Assembly (NCBI GenBank): GCA_946478845.1
Contig: CAMLDI010000010.1
Location: 41,082-105,081 of the forward strand
Direction: 5' to 3'
Source of the DNA: an uncultured Paenibacillaceae bacterium
Lineage (GTDB): Bacteria; Bacillota; Bacilli; Aneurinibacillales; Aneurinibacillaceae
DNA: 64,000 nt
Shown: positions 24,336-32,586 of the stretch, one piece after another
How positions within the stretch are numbered: the first letter of the stretch is position 1
How the letters are laid out: the number at the start of each line of letters is the position of its first letter
Notes under the pieces: generated by a model
Told to the model about the DNA's origin: nothing
The model's input: the letters and a program-made list of their open reading frames with translations, nothing else
Databases searched by the model: none
Position numbers and translations under genes: made by a program

Positions 24336-26094
24336 CTAGTTGTGGGGCGATTTCTTGTTGAGGTTTTTTTGGTTCTCGTTTTTTGCTTTTTAAAAAGAAA
24401 GACAGGACTAAGGCGATTAATGTAATTCCAGTAGCAATATAGAAGGAATCATTAATGCCGTTAATCATTGCTTCTTTTGCGGCATTTCCATAAATGAGCT
24501 GAGTAGCAACCTGATTTCCAACTTCTTGAGGAAGCCCTGTAGCTGCGCTTAATCCCAAACCTAAATTGGACAGTTTTTGGAACAGCAGGGAATTCGTAAG
24601 GGTAATTTCATTTGAAAAATTGCCAAGGTGGAAGGAAGTCCGATTGGTCATTACCGTAACCAGTAGAGCCGTCCCTAAAGATCCTGCAACTTGCCTTAAG
24701 GTATTACTGGTAGCTGTTCCATGGCTGTGCAAGGTTTTTGGCAATTGGTTCATGCCTTCGGTCATGATTGTCATCATAATAAAGGACATGCCAAACATAC
24801 GCATAGAGTAGAGAAAAAGGATGTGCCCATAGGACGTATCCATGGATAACCTGCTAAATTCCCATGTGGCAATGGTTGTAATGATTAAGCCAAAAATGGC
24901 TAAATAACGTGCACCGATCCGGTCGAAAATTGCGCCCGAAATAGGGGACATGATTCCCATGATAATGGCTCCAGGCAACAGCAGCAATCCTGATTCCATG
25001 GCAGTAAACCCTCGAATATTTTGCAAATAGATAGGCAGTAACACCATGGCGGCAAGCATAGCCATATTTAGAACAGACCCAATGACAGTGGTAAGTGTGA
25101 ATACGTTAAATTTAAAAACACGCAAATCCAGCATAGGCTGGTCAGTGGTAAGTTCCCGCCAAACAAAAAGAAGTAAAGAAATAATGCCAATCATGAGGGA
25201 AAGGATGACATAAAAGTCCCTCCACCCATTGGATCCGGCTTCACTAAATCCGTAAAGAATTCCGCCAAAACCAAGAGTTGAGAAAATAAAACCTGGAAAA
25301 TCAAAGGAAATTTTTGATTGCCGGGAAACATTGGCCAGCCAGGCAAAGGCTAATAAAATATCCACAATCCCAATGGGAATTACCAGTGTGAAAAGAAGAC
25401 GCCAGTTATAATGTTCCACAATCCAACCGGAAAGAGTTGGCCCAATGGCCGGAGCGAAAATCATAACAATCCCCATGGTTCCCATGGCCTGTCCCCGTTT
25501 TTCCACAGGGAAAACCGTTAAGAAAATGGTCATAATCAGGGGCATAATAATCCCTGCGCCAGCACCTTGAATTAAACGGCCTATTAACATAACTGGGAAG
25601 TTAGGGGATAGGGCACAAATAATGGCACCAACTGTAAATAACATCATAGCCGCTATAAATAATTTCCGGGTTCCAAAGCGTTCAATTAAATAAGCTGTAA
25701 TTGGGATTAAAACCCCATTTACTAACATATACCCTGTAACAATCCATTGAATCACATTGGCAGATACATTTAAATCCAACATCATTTTGGGCAAAGCTAC
25801 ATTAATAAGGGTTTGATTGAGAATGGCTAAAAAGGCACCTAACATAACCACTGTCATCAGGCGGCCAATATGGAGTTTTTTTTCTTTTTTTGGAACAGAA
25901 TCCTTTTGAACGAAATCTTCTTGTACCGAATCCTCTTGTACGGATTCGACGGCTGATTCGACCACAGAATGTACCACTTGCACAGTATTTTCTTGTACTT
26001 TCGCGATAGGTTTTCTTTTTTTGCGCAACCATAGGTTTACGAAGATTAGCAATAGTATGCTTAGGACTCCATAACTAATCCAAAATGTTGTCAT
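24313..26094 (-). CDS. EmrB/QacA-type MFS drug exporter (DHA2)
   Basis: 14-helix drug:proton antiporter, 593 residues. MFS motifs include LNQTLINVALPKMMLDL, WIVTGYMLVNGVLIP, RFGTRKLF and AGAGIIMPLIMTIF. The first ~75 residues are unusual: an extra N-terminal helix followed by a linker of imperfect VQEDSV/VQKDSV repeats before the normal start of EmrB proteins. With the EmrA-like and MarR-type genes upstream it forms a three-gene efflux operon; substrates unknown. ATG 26094 was kept since the extension is in frame and begins well; a shorter start near residue 79 is possible. Confidence 0.88.
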   Translation of the reverse strand: MTTFWISYGVLSILLLIFVNLWLRKKRKPIAKVQENTVQVVHSVVESAVESVQEDSVQEDFVQKDSVPKKEKKLHIGRLMTVVMLGAFLAILNQTLINVALPKMMLDLNVSANVIQWIVTGYMLVNGVLIPITAYLIERFGTRKLFIAAMMLFTVGAIICALSPNFPVMLIGRLIQGAGAGIIMPLIMTIFLTVFPVEKRGQAMGTMGIVMIFAPAIGPTLSGWIVEHYNWRLLFTLVIPIGIVDILLAFAWLANVSRQSKISFDFPGFIFSTLGFGGILYGFSEAGSNGWRDFYVILSLMIGIISLLLFVWRELTTDQPMLDLRVFKFNVFTLTTVIGSVLNMAMLAAMVLLPIYLQNIRGFTAMESGLLLLPGAIIMGIMSPISGAIFDRIGARYLAIFGLIITTIATWEFSRLSMDTSYGHILFLYSMRMFGMSFIMMTIMTEGMNQLPKTLHSHGTATSNTLRQVAGSLGTALLVTVMTNRTSFHLGNFSNEITLTNSLLFQKLSNLGLGLSAATGLPQEVGNQVATQLIYGNAAKEAMINGINDSFYIATGITLIALVLSFFLKSKKREPKKPQQEIAPQLEKVESPS

Positions 26095-26106
26095 AGGATC
26101 ACCGCC

Positions 26107-26775
26107 CTACTTATGAATCCGGATTGTTACATTCATTCCCGGAACCAAATACAGCCCTTTGTATCCATCAAGACTAATTTTTACAGGGATAACCTGGGTA
26201 ACTTTTGTATAGTTGCCTGTAGTATTTGAAGATGGAAGGAGGGAAAAGGTCCCGGCTGTGGTTAAACCAATACTGTTCACTTTTCCTGTTAAGGTATTGC
26301 CTTCAGCTGCATCAACAATAATATCTACATCCTGTCCTGTTTTTACATCCCCAATATCTGTTTCTTTAATGTTAGCGGTAATCCACAATTGATCCATATT
26401 AAAGGCATAGGCTAAAGAAGTACCTGCTCCTACTAACGTGTTTTTCACGATGGTTTGTTGAACAATGGTACAGGCTGTGGGAGCAACAATATCAATGTTT
26501 ACAGGCTGTTTTTGTTCCAACTCAGGTTTAGGCGGAACTTGAATGGTCCCCAGTTTTTCTCCTGCTGCTACAGCTTTACCTGGTTCAACCGCCCAATCAA
26601 TCAGAGTTCCACTGGCTGGTGCTGAAATTGTGACCAATTGTCCGTCTACTTTTGCATTATCTGTTTTTAAATAAGTAACAGATTGATTGTAAAAGTAATA
26701 ACCCGTTGCTCCTCCTCCAATGAGTACAATTAAAACAAGGATATTAATCAAAATCATTCGTTTCATGTTTATCAT
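26107..26775 (-). CDS. EmrA/HlyD-type membrane fusion protein
   Basis: Adaptor subunit for the EmrB-like exporter, about 222 residues. One N-terminal helix, then a biotinyl-lipoyl-like half (LKTDNAKVDGQLVTISAP, ASGTLIDWAVEPGKAVAAGE) and a beta-barrel (LWITANIKETDIGDVKTGQD). It is short because the coiled-coil hairpin between the lipoyl halves is nearly absent, as in other Gram-positive versions. ATG 26775 has GAGAGG 9 nt upstream; ATG 26784 is the alternative. It overlaps the end of the MarR gene by 32 bp. Confidence 0.85.
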   Translation of the reverse strand: MINMKRMILINILVLIVLIGGGATGYYFYNQSVTYLKTDNAKVDGQLVTISAPASGTLIDWAVEPGKAVAAGEKLGTIQVPPKPELEQKQPVNIDIVAPTACTIVQQTIVKNTLVGAGTSLAYAFNMDQLWITANIKETDIGDVKTGQDVDIIVDAAEGNTLTGKVNSIGLTTAGTFSLLPSSNTTGNYTKVTQVIPVKISLDGYKGLYLVPGMNVTIRIHK

Positions 26776-27217
26776 TTTCCTCATCCTCTCCCGATGTTAA
26801 TTTATGAAGTATTTCTTTATGAATCCGAAGGAGATTTTTTAGATCTTCTTCAGGAATCTCTAACACTTGTTTTTTCATTTTATATAAATAGGAATTAGGT
26901 CCTGTTGCCACTTTAACCACGTTTTCTCCTTCGGGTGTTAAGGATAGGGTTAAAGACCTCCTATCTTGCTTCGACCTTTCGCGAATGATTAGGTTGACCT
27001 GAACTAATCGATCAATAATTCCACTAAGTGAACTATTGGTTATTTTTAAACGTTGTGCCAGTTCACCTAGATTAATTTGATCGTTTTTCGATAAAATTCG
27101 AAGGACCACCAGCTGGACCCCTGTGATTCCAACCTTTTCTGCATCCTTTTGCACAATGTTGTGGTATGTTCGCTTTATTTCACGAAATGAGCCCATGAGC
27201 TCACCGAGATAATCCAT
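26744..27217 (-). CDS. MarR-family regulator of efflux operon
   Basis: 157-residue winged-helix repressor. The recognition region reads NLGELAQRLKITNSSLSGII, followed by the wing RERSKQDRRSLTLSLTPEG. It is the first gene of the efflux operon and overlaps the next gene, so it very probably represses its own transcript and is released by exporter substrates. The inverted repeat at 27251-27272 is a likely binding site. Confidence 0.88.
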   Translation of the reverse strand: MDYLGELMGSFREIKRTYHNIVQKDAEKVGITGVQLVVLRILSKNDQINLGELAQRLKITNSSLSGIIDRLVQVNLIIRERSKQDRRSLTLSLTPEGENVVKVATGPNSYLYKMKKQVLEIPEEDLKNLLRIHKEILHKLTSGEDEENDKHETNDFD

Positions 27218-27250
27218 TTAATCACTCCTTAAATAATATTTATCCTATTT

Positions 27251-27272
27251 AATATTTCATATACGAAATATT
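27251..27272. promoter_or_regulatory. Candidate MarR operator (8-6-8 inverted repeat)
   Basis: AATATTTC, 6 nt, GAAATATT: a perfect dyad 34-55 bp upstream of the MarR gene, the size expected for a MarR dimer site. Confidence 0.5.
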
Positions 27273-27345
27273 TACTTGTAAAAGTATAAATTTTATAAGG
27301 ATTTCCGTCAACAGATTTGTACAAAAAATGTTCACATTATTCTTG

Positions 27346-27458
27346 TTGACGAGAAAAATGTATTAAACATATAATACAGGCATAAGATGTATTGAATGAT
27401 TAATACACTAGAATTTGGGTGTGTTTTTTTCACCAAAATGTATTAAGTGTTTAATACA
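27346..27458 (+). promoter_or_regulatory. Promoter with three GntR operators
   Basis: TTGACG (27346-27351) and TATAAT (27370-27375) are 18 bp apart. Three copies of TGTATTA-N6-TAATACA occur at 27359-27378, 27388-27407 (one mismatch) and 27439-27458. The first covers the -10 box; the third lies 36 bp before the GntR start. This is strong visual evidence for autorepression of the 27495-30640 operon. Confidence 0.75.
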
Positions 27459-27494
27459 TTTCTGGATAAATGTTGTTTGTAAGGGGGTGGATTT

Positions 27495-27884
27495 ATGGAT
27501 GTGAAGTTCAATAATCGTGATCCAGTGTATGTGCAAGTTATTCGCCATTTTAAAGAACAAATTGCAAAAGGAAATTTTGAACCGGGCCAGGAGATTCCAT
27601 CAAGAAGGGAACTGGCTAATCAATTGAAGATTAATCCCAATACCGCACAACGAGCCTATAAAGAAATGGAGGAACAAGGGTTGATTTTTACGGAGGGGAA
27701 TTTACCAAGCCGCATTACAAAGGATGAACAGGTTTTAAAAAGGGTACGGGAAGAATTGATTTTAGAAGCAGTTGAAGCCTTTGTTCATTCCGTTCGCTCA
27801 ATCAATGTCCCTTTACAGGAGGCCTTGAATTTAGTGAAGAGTAAGTATGAAGGAGAAAGCAATGAATCGGGGGGTTCTTTATGA
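27495..27884 (+). CDS. GntR-family regulator, YtrA subfamily
   Basis: 129-residue repressor: winged HTH (about 5-75, with EIPSRRELANQLKINPNTAQ) and the short helical C-terminus typical of YtrA rather than a large ligand domain. AAGGGGGTGG precedes the ATG. It overlaps the ATPase gene by 4 bp. YtrA-type regulators in Bacillus control ABC exporters and respond to cell-wall antibiotics; here the same gene order (regulator, ATPase, permease, secreted protein) is kept. Confidence 0.9.
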   Translation: MDVKFNNRDPVYVQVIRHFKEQIAKGNFEPGQEIPSRRELANQLKINPNTAQRAYKEMEEQGLIFTEGNLPSRITKDEQVLKRVREELILEAVEAFVHSVRSINVPLQEALNLVKSKYEGESNESGGSL

Positions 27885-28570
27885 TCGAAGTAAAAGAAGT
27901 AAGTAAACGGTTTGGCCGGAAGAAAGTGTTGAAAGGTGTTTCTTTTACTGCGGAAAAAGGAAAGATTACCTGTTTAATTGGCATCAATGGTGTAGGGAAA
28001 ACCACCATTATGAAAGCAATTATGAATTTAATTCCAATTGATCGCGGCGAGATTCTTATTGATGGGGAAAAACTTCGTGAAAAAAGCTATGAAAAAATCA
28101 CATTTATTCCAGATGCCATTACTATGTTGCCTCAAATGAAAATAGGGGATGCTTTTACATTTATGGCCGATTTTTACAACAGTTGGAATGAGGAACGGGC
28201 CAATGAACTTCTCCAATTTTTTAAACTAAAAGTAACAGATCGCATTTCTGAACTATCCAAAGGAAATACCGCGAAAGTGAACCTTCTTATGGGTCTGGCG
28301 CTGGATGTGGATTATATGTTAATGGACGAACCTTTTTCAGGGATTGATATTTTTAGCCGAGAGCAAATTGCCAATGTATTTACCAGCCATTTAATTGAAG
28401 ACCGTGGTGTGATTATCACCACCCATGAAATAAATGATATTGAACATTTAATTGATAAAGTGGTTTTATTGGATAATGGTGAGGTTTTAAAAGAATTTGA
28501 TGCGGAAGATGTTCGAGAGAATGAAGGGAAATCAGTAATCGATGTCATGAGAGAGGTGTATAAAGCATGA
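27881..28570 (+). CDS. ABC transporter ATPase (YtrB-like)
   Basis: 229-residue ATPase with Walker A GINGVGKTT near 36-44, Walker B YMLMDEPFSGID near 145 and the H-loop ITTHEI. The signature motif is degenerate (LSKGNTAKVNL rather than LSGGQ), as in other YtrB-type proteins. Overlaps both neighbours by 4 bp, so the three genes are coupled. Export or sensing function; substrate unknown. Confidence 0.9.
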   Translation: MIEVKEVSKRFGRKKVLKGVSFTAEKGKITCLIGINGVGKTTIMKAIMNLIPIDRGEILIDGEKLREKSYEKITFIPDAITMLPQMKIGDAFTFMADFYNSWNEERANELLQFFKLKVTDRISELSKGNTAKVNLLMGLALDVDYMLMDEPFSGIDIFSREQIANVFTSHLIEDRGVIITTHEINDIEHLIDKVVLLDNGEVLKEFDAEDVRENEGKSVIDVMREVYKA

Positions 28571-29397
28571 ATCGTTATTTGAAGTTAGTGAATTTCGAAT
28601 TTAATCGTTTTTTCAAACTATATCTGGTTTTAATAGGGATTACTATTTTTTCGCAAATTGTAGGCGTTATTTATAAATCGGGAAAATATTTAACGGAAGC
28701 AAATAAATCTATTTACGAGGAATTAATTCCCAAGGGCCAGTTTATCGAACAACATGGAACAATGAGTTTTTTGAAAATTATTGAGACACCCTGGTTTATA
28801 GGACCCATTGCCCTTTGTGCTGTTGTATTACTGATTTATGTGTTCTTTATCTGGTATCGGGATTGGTTAGGAAAAAATACATTTAGTTACCGTTTACTTA
28901 TGTTGCCAACGGCACGGATTAATGTTTATTTGGCAAAGGCTACTACTATTTTACTATTTGTTTTAGGCTTAATTGCATTACAACTACTATTACTTCCGGT
29001 GGAAAGCCAGGTTTTAAAATTGATAGTTCCCATTGAGTTTCGTACAGATTCTTCCGTTCATGAAATTACAAATAGTTTTATTTTAAAAACTTTCTTTCCA
29101 AATTCCTTTATTGACTTTTTGATTTATTATGGCGGTGGGATGATTGGGGTATTTATTCTATTTACAGCTATTTTGTTTGAAAGATCTTTTCGCATAAAAG
29201 GGATTATCTATGGAATAATTTATGTTGGCCTGTCTGTTGTCTTCTTTTTATCGCCAATATTGGTGGATTCCTTTATTCTAAAAAACTATTTTTTTCCAAT
29301 TGAATTATTTTTCATGCAAGTATTTACAGGGCTTTTGGTTTTAGCTGGAGCTATTTGGACAGGCAATTATCTAATCAAAAATAAAATAATGGTTTGA
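28567..29397 (+). CDS. ABC transporter permease (YtrC/D-like)
   Basis: 276-residue membrane subunit with about six hydrophobic segments, starting with LVLIGITIFSQIVGVIY and ending with IELFFMQVFTGLLVLAGAIW. The motif FSYRLLMLPTARINVYLAK after the second helix fits ABC-2-type permeases of Bacillus. Works with the 27881 ATPase. Only one permease gene is present, so it may act as a homodimer. Confidence 0.8.
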   Translation: MNRYLKLVNFEFNRFFKLYLVLIGITIFSQIVGVIYKSGKYLTEANKSIYEELIPKGQFIEQHGTMSFLKIIETPWFIGPIALCAVVLLIYVFFIWYRDWLGKNTFSYRLLMLPTARINVYLAKATTILLFVLGLIALQLLLLPVESQVLKLIVPIEFRTDSSVHEITNSFILKTFFPNSFIDFLIYYGGGMIGVFILFTAILFERSFRIKGIIYGIIYVGLSVVFFLSPILVDSFILKNYFFPIELFFMQVFTGLLVLAGAIWTGNYLIKNKIMV

Positions 29398-29413
29398 TGG
29401 GAGGGGTGCACAA

Positions 29414-30640
29414 ATGAAACGATATTGGAAAATACTTGCCATTTGTTTGGTTACTTTAATAACTATTGGAACTTTTTATATACAATCTGGTTTGGCTGCA
29501 AAAGGGGATCTGAAAATTGAATTTAAAAAAGTAAGTGGTAATGAAAGCGAGCTAAAAAATATAATACTATATGGTGATTACGCAGTTGGTAACAGACACC
29601 AGTCTTTACAAATTACAGGTGAAAAAACTGTTGATCTAAGTAATCAATCATTTTTTCTAACTGTTACCCAGTGGTTAGTAAGCCCAAATTTGAAAGAATT
29701 AATAAGTCAATATCGGAGTTTTATGCGTGGTAAGGATTTAATGGAGAATTATTTTTTTGAAGATGAAAAAAGATTAGTATATGCTAATATTAAAGGCGAA
29801 AATTTTTTTCAAGAACCAACCGGTGATTTCACATTTGATATTGAGGTTCTAAATAAAAAATCGAAGGAAATCGCATCTATTCAGTTAGATGTACCAGATA
29901 AAGAAAAGTACAGTTGGTTGTACGTGCAAGAGGTCCAAATAATCAATGATGAATTAAAGGTCATTACACATTGTATTGGAAAAGATGGTAAAAATGAACT
30001 CCGTGAATTCACAATTAATATAAATCAACAAAAATTCGTTAATGATAAAACCATTATTTCGGCTCCCCAGGTAGAGAAAGGCCGGTCTGAAGTAAGAATA
30101 ATAAATAACACTTACTCTATGCAACCAGAAAAATATTTTTTAATTAAAAAAGATACTTTTGAAGATAAAATGGTACAAAGTGATGGGGGAATGAAAGAAG
30201 TTGCTATGGAACAGAGTTTGGTAGCCAGTGAATTACTGGTGTATAACATTAAAACGAATCAGATGAAAAAATTGATTGTTCCTGAAGAAATTCTTGCATC
30301 TATTGAACAATCTTCTACTATTTTTGATTCTACACTCTTTGTTCAATCCTATTCCGAAAAGGGTGTGGAAATCAACCGATATGATCTTGAAAAAGAAGAA
30401 TGGGCCAATAAATTGACATTTGATTTAGGACAAACCCAAGATGGTGAACCTGGTTTATATATTAAATTAATGAATGGAAAAATATATATTATTAGCTCAA
30501 CAAAAAATGGATATCAAATTTCTATAAGAGATTTAAATACAGGAAAATCCTTGTATGAAGGCCAACTAAAAGTAAATAAGCCAATAGAAAATGAAAAGGA
30601 TTATAAACTTTATTTTCATGAAATAGATTATGTTCAATAA
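29414..30640 (+). CDS. Secreted protein of the GntR/ABC operon
   Basis: 408-residue protein with a signal peptide or N-terminal anchor (1-28, ending SGLAAKG). The mature part is beta-rich without a recognised domain; the C-terminal third (ELLVYNIKTNQMKKLIV, INRYDLEKEEW, ISIRDLNTGKSLYEG) has blade-like repeats, compatible with a propeller. Being last in the operon, it may bind the same compound the ABC exporter deals with. Gene-specific function unknown. Confidence 0.65.
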   Translation: MKRYWKILAICLVTLITIGTFYIQSGLAAKGDLKIEFKKVSGNESELKNIILYGDYAVGNRHQSLQITGEKTVDLSNQSFFLTVTQWLVSPNLKELISQYRSFMRGKDLMENYFFEDEKRLVYANIKGENFFQEPTGDFTFDIEVLNKKSKEIASIQLDVPDKEKYSWLYVQEVQIINDELKVITHCIGKDGKNELREFTININQQKFVNDKTIISAPQVEKGRSEVRIINNTYSMQPEKYFLIKKDTFEDKMVQSDGGMKEVAMEQSLVASELLVYNIKTNQMKKLIVPEEILASIEQSSTIFDSTLFVQSYSEKGVEINRYDLEKEEWANKLTFDLGQTQDGEPGLYIKLMNGKIYIISSTKNGYQISIRDLNTGKSLYEGQLKVNKPIENEKDYKLYFHEIDYVQ

Positions 30641-30654
30641 TAAAATAAAAGGTT

Positions 30655-30700
30655 AGTTAAGATAAAAGAAGGCATTCTAACAATAAATTGGAATGCCTTC
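30655..30700 (-). terminator. Terminator of the Doc/antitoxin operon
   Basis: 10-bp stem GAAGGCATTC/GAATGCCTTC with a 13-nt loop, followed by a T-rich stretch on the minus strand. Its stem reaches the last bases of the Doc gene. It may also slow plus-strand transcripts from 30640. Confidence 0.75.
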
Positions 30701-31100
30701 ATGACTGTTCAGTATTCTTTTCTATTATCGTAACTATTTCTTCGAAGGTGTATTTGTGATTTACAACATCAACAGTAAAGTCTTGTTCTTCATCGATCCC
30801 CATTTTCCAAATATAATGGTTTAGTTTCAAGAAAACGATAAGAGAAGCAAGTGCCGTTCGTTTATTTGCATTGTGAAATGTATGATTTTTTGCAATAGAT
30901 TCAAAGAGTGCAGCTGCCTTTTCATAAATTGAAAGATAGACATCATTTCCAAAGGCTGAATGCTTTGGACGATTAATGGCGGAATCAAGCAAACCAGGAT
31001 CTTTTACCCCAACCTGTTCCTGTGGGGAGTATAAACGAATTTGAATTGTATTAATGGCAATTACTTGATTGGTGGTTAAATAGACTATTGGGTCATTCAT
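30699..31100 (-). CDS. Doc/Fic-family toxin
   Basis: 133-residue toxin of the death-on-curing branch of Fic proteins. The Fic motif is HTFHNANKRTA at 73-83, with the catalytic His73 and the NKR end; Doc proteins phosphorylate elongation factor Tu, though the variant FHNANK leaves AMP transfer possible. The ATG overlaps the antitoxin stop by 4 bp. Activity should be blocked by the partner protein. Length is normal for Doc. Confidence 0.88.
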   Translation of the reverse strand: MNDPIVYLTTNQVIAINTIQIRLYSPQEQVGVKDPGLLDSAINRPKHSAFGNDVYLSIYEKAAALFESIAKNHTFHNANKRTALASLIVFLKLNHYIWKMGIDEEQDFTVDVVNHKYTFEEIVTIIEKNTEQS

Positions 31101-31348
31101 CTGTCTACTAATCCTTTAAATGCTTTGTCATGTTTTTTTATAACATCATTCAAAATGTCCATAAACTGAGCATCTATGCTATCGGGAAGGTGTAACACCT
31201 CTTTTTTTCGCAAAATAATCTTCCCATCTTTTACTTCTATTTGAACCTCATCACCATGAGTTAATCCTACTTGCTTGAGTAATTCAGGAGGTAAAGTGAT
31301 TCCGAAGCTATTTCCTATTTTGGTAATTTTTCTATCAAATAGTTCCAT
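31097..31348 (-). CDS. AbrB/MazE-type antitoxin
   Basis: 83-residue antitoxin. The N-terminal SpoVT/AbrB swapped-hairpin DNA-binding domain reads RKITKIGNSFGITLPPELLK and GDEVQIEVKDGKIILRK; the C-terminal ~30 residues form the acidic toxin-binding tail. The pair AbrB-type antitoxin plus Doc is a known combination. It probably represses its operon at the inverted repeat at 31363-31388. Confidence 0.88.
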   Translation of the reverse strand: MELFDRKITKIGNSFGITLPPELLKQVGLTHGDEVQIEVKDGKIILRKKEVLHLPDSIDAQFMDILNDVIKKHDKAFKGLVDR

Positions 31349-31362
31349 ATCGTCACTTCCTT

Positions 31363-31388
31363 GTTATAATTGTAATAACCATTATAAC
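31363..31388 (-). promoter_or_regulatory. Operator/promoter of the Doc operon
   Basis: GTTATAAT, 10 nt, ATTATAAC: a perfect 8-bp dyad 15 bp upstream of the antitoxin start. Read on the minus strand it contains a TATAAT -10 box, so binding would block the promoter. Confidence 0.55.
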
Positions 31389-31507
31389 ACAATATTAAAG
31401 TTAATAATCCCAATTTCATTTTTGTACAAAAAAACCCAATACATTGCTAACTTTCTGGCCAGAATCAATCCATATTGGTCTAGAGAGGAATGGCGAAACA
31501 TGTAAGG

Positions 31508-31545
31508 GCGCAAGGGCGTGAAGATGCCGTATGCGCTTTTTTTTT
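31508..31545 (+). terminator. Orphan intrinsic terminator
   Basis: GCGCA/TGCGC and an inner GGC/GCC stem followed by nine T on the plus strand. No plus-strand gene ends nearby; the closest is 30640, on the far side of the minus-strand Doc operon. It may end a small RNA starting near 31400. No coding region is supported at 31349-31543. Confidence 0.5.
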
Positions 31546-32191
31546 ACAAAATATAGTTCTTAAAAATAATATAAGCTACATAGAGGGATTGCCCAAAGAA
31601 TACCATTCCCCAGATAAAGGCTGGGATATAGGTCTCTTTAGCCAGGTTTGTTGCATCTCCGGCTTCTTGGGGATGAAATATGCCTAATTTAAAAATGGAA
31701 AAAGATGTGGCTACAGACTGGGTGAGAATAATCGCTGATAAAAAGAAAGTAAAATGAGTTTGTAAATTTTCATTCCCATTCCAGATTAAATATCCGCAAA
31801 GAGCAATAAAAGAAAAAGACCAAACAAACCCATAAAAATTGCGAATCCACAGGAGCAAACTAAACGTAGTAATAGTAACGAATCCATACAACACATATTC
31901 TACGAGATTTTTATCTATGAAATAGAAACAGAGGAATGCGGTGAAAGAAGCAAAAGGATAACCGGCTAAACTGGTCATCACCCTTCCTAGCCAGAAAGGA
32001 GAAGATGTAACGATTTCCCCCTCTGTGTTGGCAAATAAAGAGATGGAGCGAATTTTTCCATTAAAGATTAGGGCAAAAATCCCATGGCCCACTTCATGGA
32101 ACAAGGTATTTAAAACCGAAAAATATTTTCCGATGACAGGGACAAGGGTTACAACATAGGCAAGCAGAAGATAAACATACCAGTGATTCAT
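31544..32191 (-). CDS. M50B-like membrane metalloprotease
   Basis: 215-residue membrane protein with the zinc motif HEVGH at 32-36 (FHEVGHGIFALIF) in the second hydrophobic segment and about seven helices in total. It matches the peptidase M50B-like group, relatives of site-2 proteases. The second zinc ligand (an aspartate further on) is not clear by eye, so activity is not certain. Monocistronic; substrate unknown. Confidence 0.7.
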   Translation of the reverse strand: MNHWYVYLLLAYVVTLVPVIGKYFSVLNTLFHEVGHGIFALIFNGKIRSISLFANTEGEIVTSSPFWLGRVMTSLAGYPFASFTAFLCFYFIDKNLVEYVLYGFVTITTFSLLLWIRNFYGFVWSFSFIALCGYLIWNGNENLQTHFTFFLSAIILTQSVATSFSIFKLGIFHPQEAGDATNLAKETYIPAFIWGMVFFGQSLYVAYIIFKNYIL

Positions 32192-32250
32192 ACATTCGGC
32201 ACCTCATAAGTAATGATACTATTATACCAATAAATGAAGGAGTGAATGGC

Positions 32251-32550
32251 ATGGGTACCCGAAAAAGCAAGATTGTTTTCCTTTTGGTTGGTTTATTGCT
32301 TTTAGTTACAATGACAGGGTGTATTCCGGGGGATGGAACATATACGATTCAGAAACCGGCCGGATTTTTCTGGGGAATCTGGCATGGATGGATTGCTCCC
32401 ATCACTTTGATTATAGGAATCTTTGATAAAAGCATTCGAATCTATGAGCCAAACAATGTTGGTTGGTTATATGATTTAGGCTTTTATATTTCCGTGATTG
32501 CCGGTTTCGGCAGCTTATCCCTCTTTAGAAAAAAGAAAAATGATGACTAG
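32251..32550 (+). CDS. Small lipoprotein with two further helices
   Basis: About 99 residues. Lipoprotein signal with LVTMTGC near residue 26, then GFFWGIWHGWIAPITLIIGI and NVGWLYDLGFYISVIAGFGS, giving two helices, and a basic tail. This pattern recurs as a conserved hypothetical in Bacilli. ATG 32251 has GAAGGAG 8 nt upstream; GTG 32242 is too close. Function unknown. Confidence 0.75.
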   Translation: MGTRKSKIVFLLVGLLLLVTMTGCIPGDGTYTIQKPAGFFWGIWHGWIAPITLIIGIFDKSIRIYEPNNVGWLYDLGFYISVIAGFGSLSLFRKKKNDD

Positions 32551-32556
32551 ACAATA

Positions 32557-32586
32557 CAAAAGAGTGGGGAACTCCCCACTCTTTTC
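32557..32586. terminator. Bidirectional terminator
   Basis: 12- to 13-bp stem AAAAGAGTGGGG/CCCCACTCTTTT with a 4-nt loop between convergent genes ending at 32550 and 32585. Confidence 0.9.

Noticed and set aside
31097..31348. MazE of a MazEF pair
   Set aside because: The AbrB fold fits, but the partner carries a Fic motif, not a MazF/PemK fold.
31490..31687. Plus-strand ORF of 65 codons across the orphan terminator
   Set aside because: Reads through a hairpin and nine T, overlaps the M50-like gene, no ribosome site.
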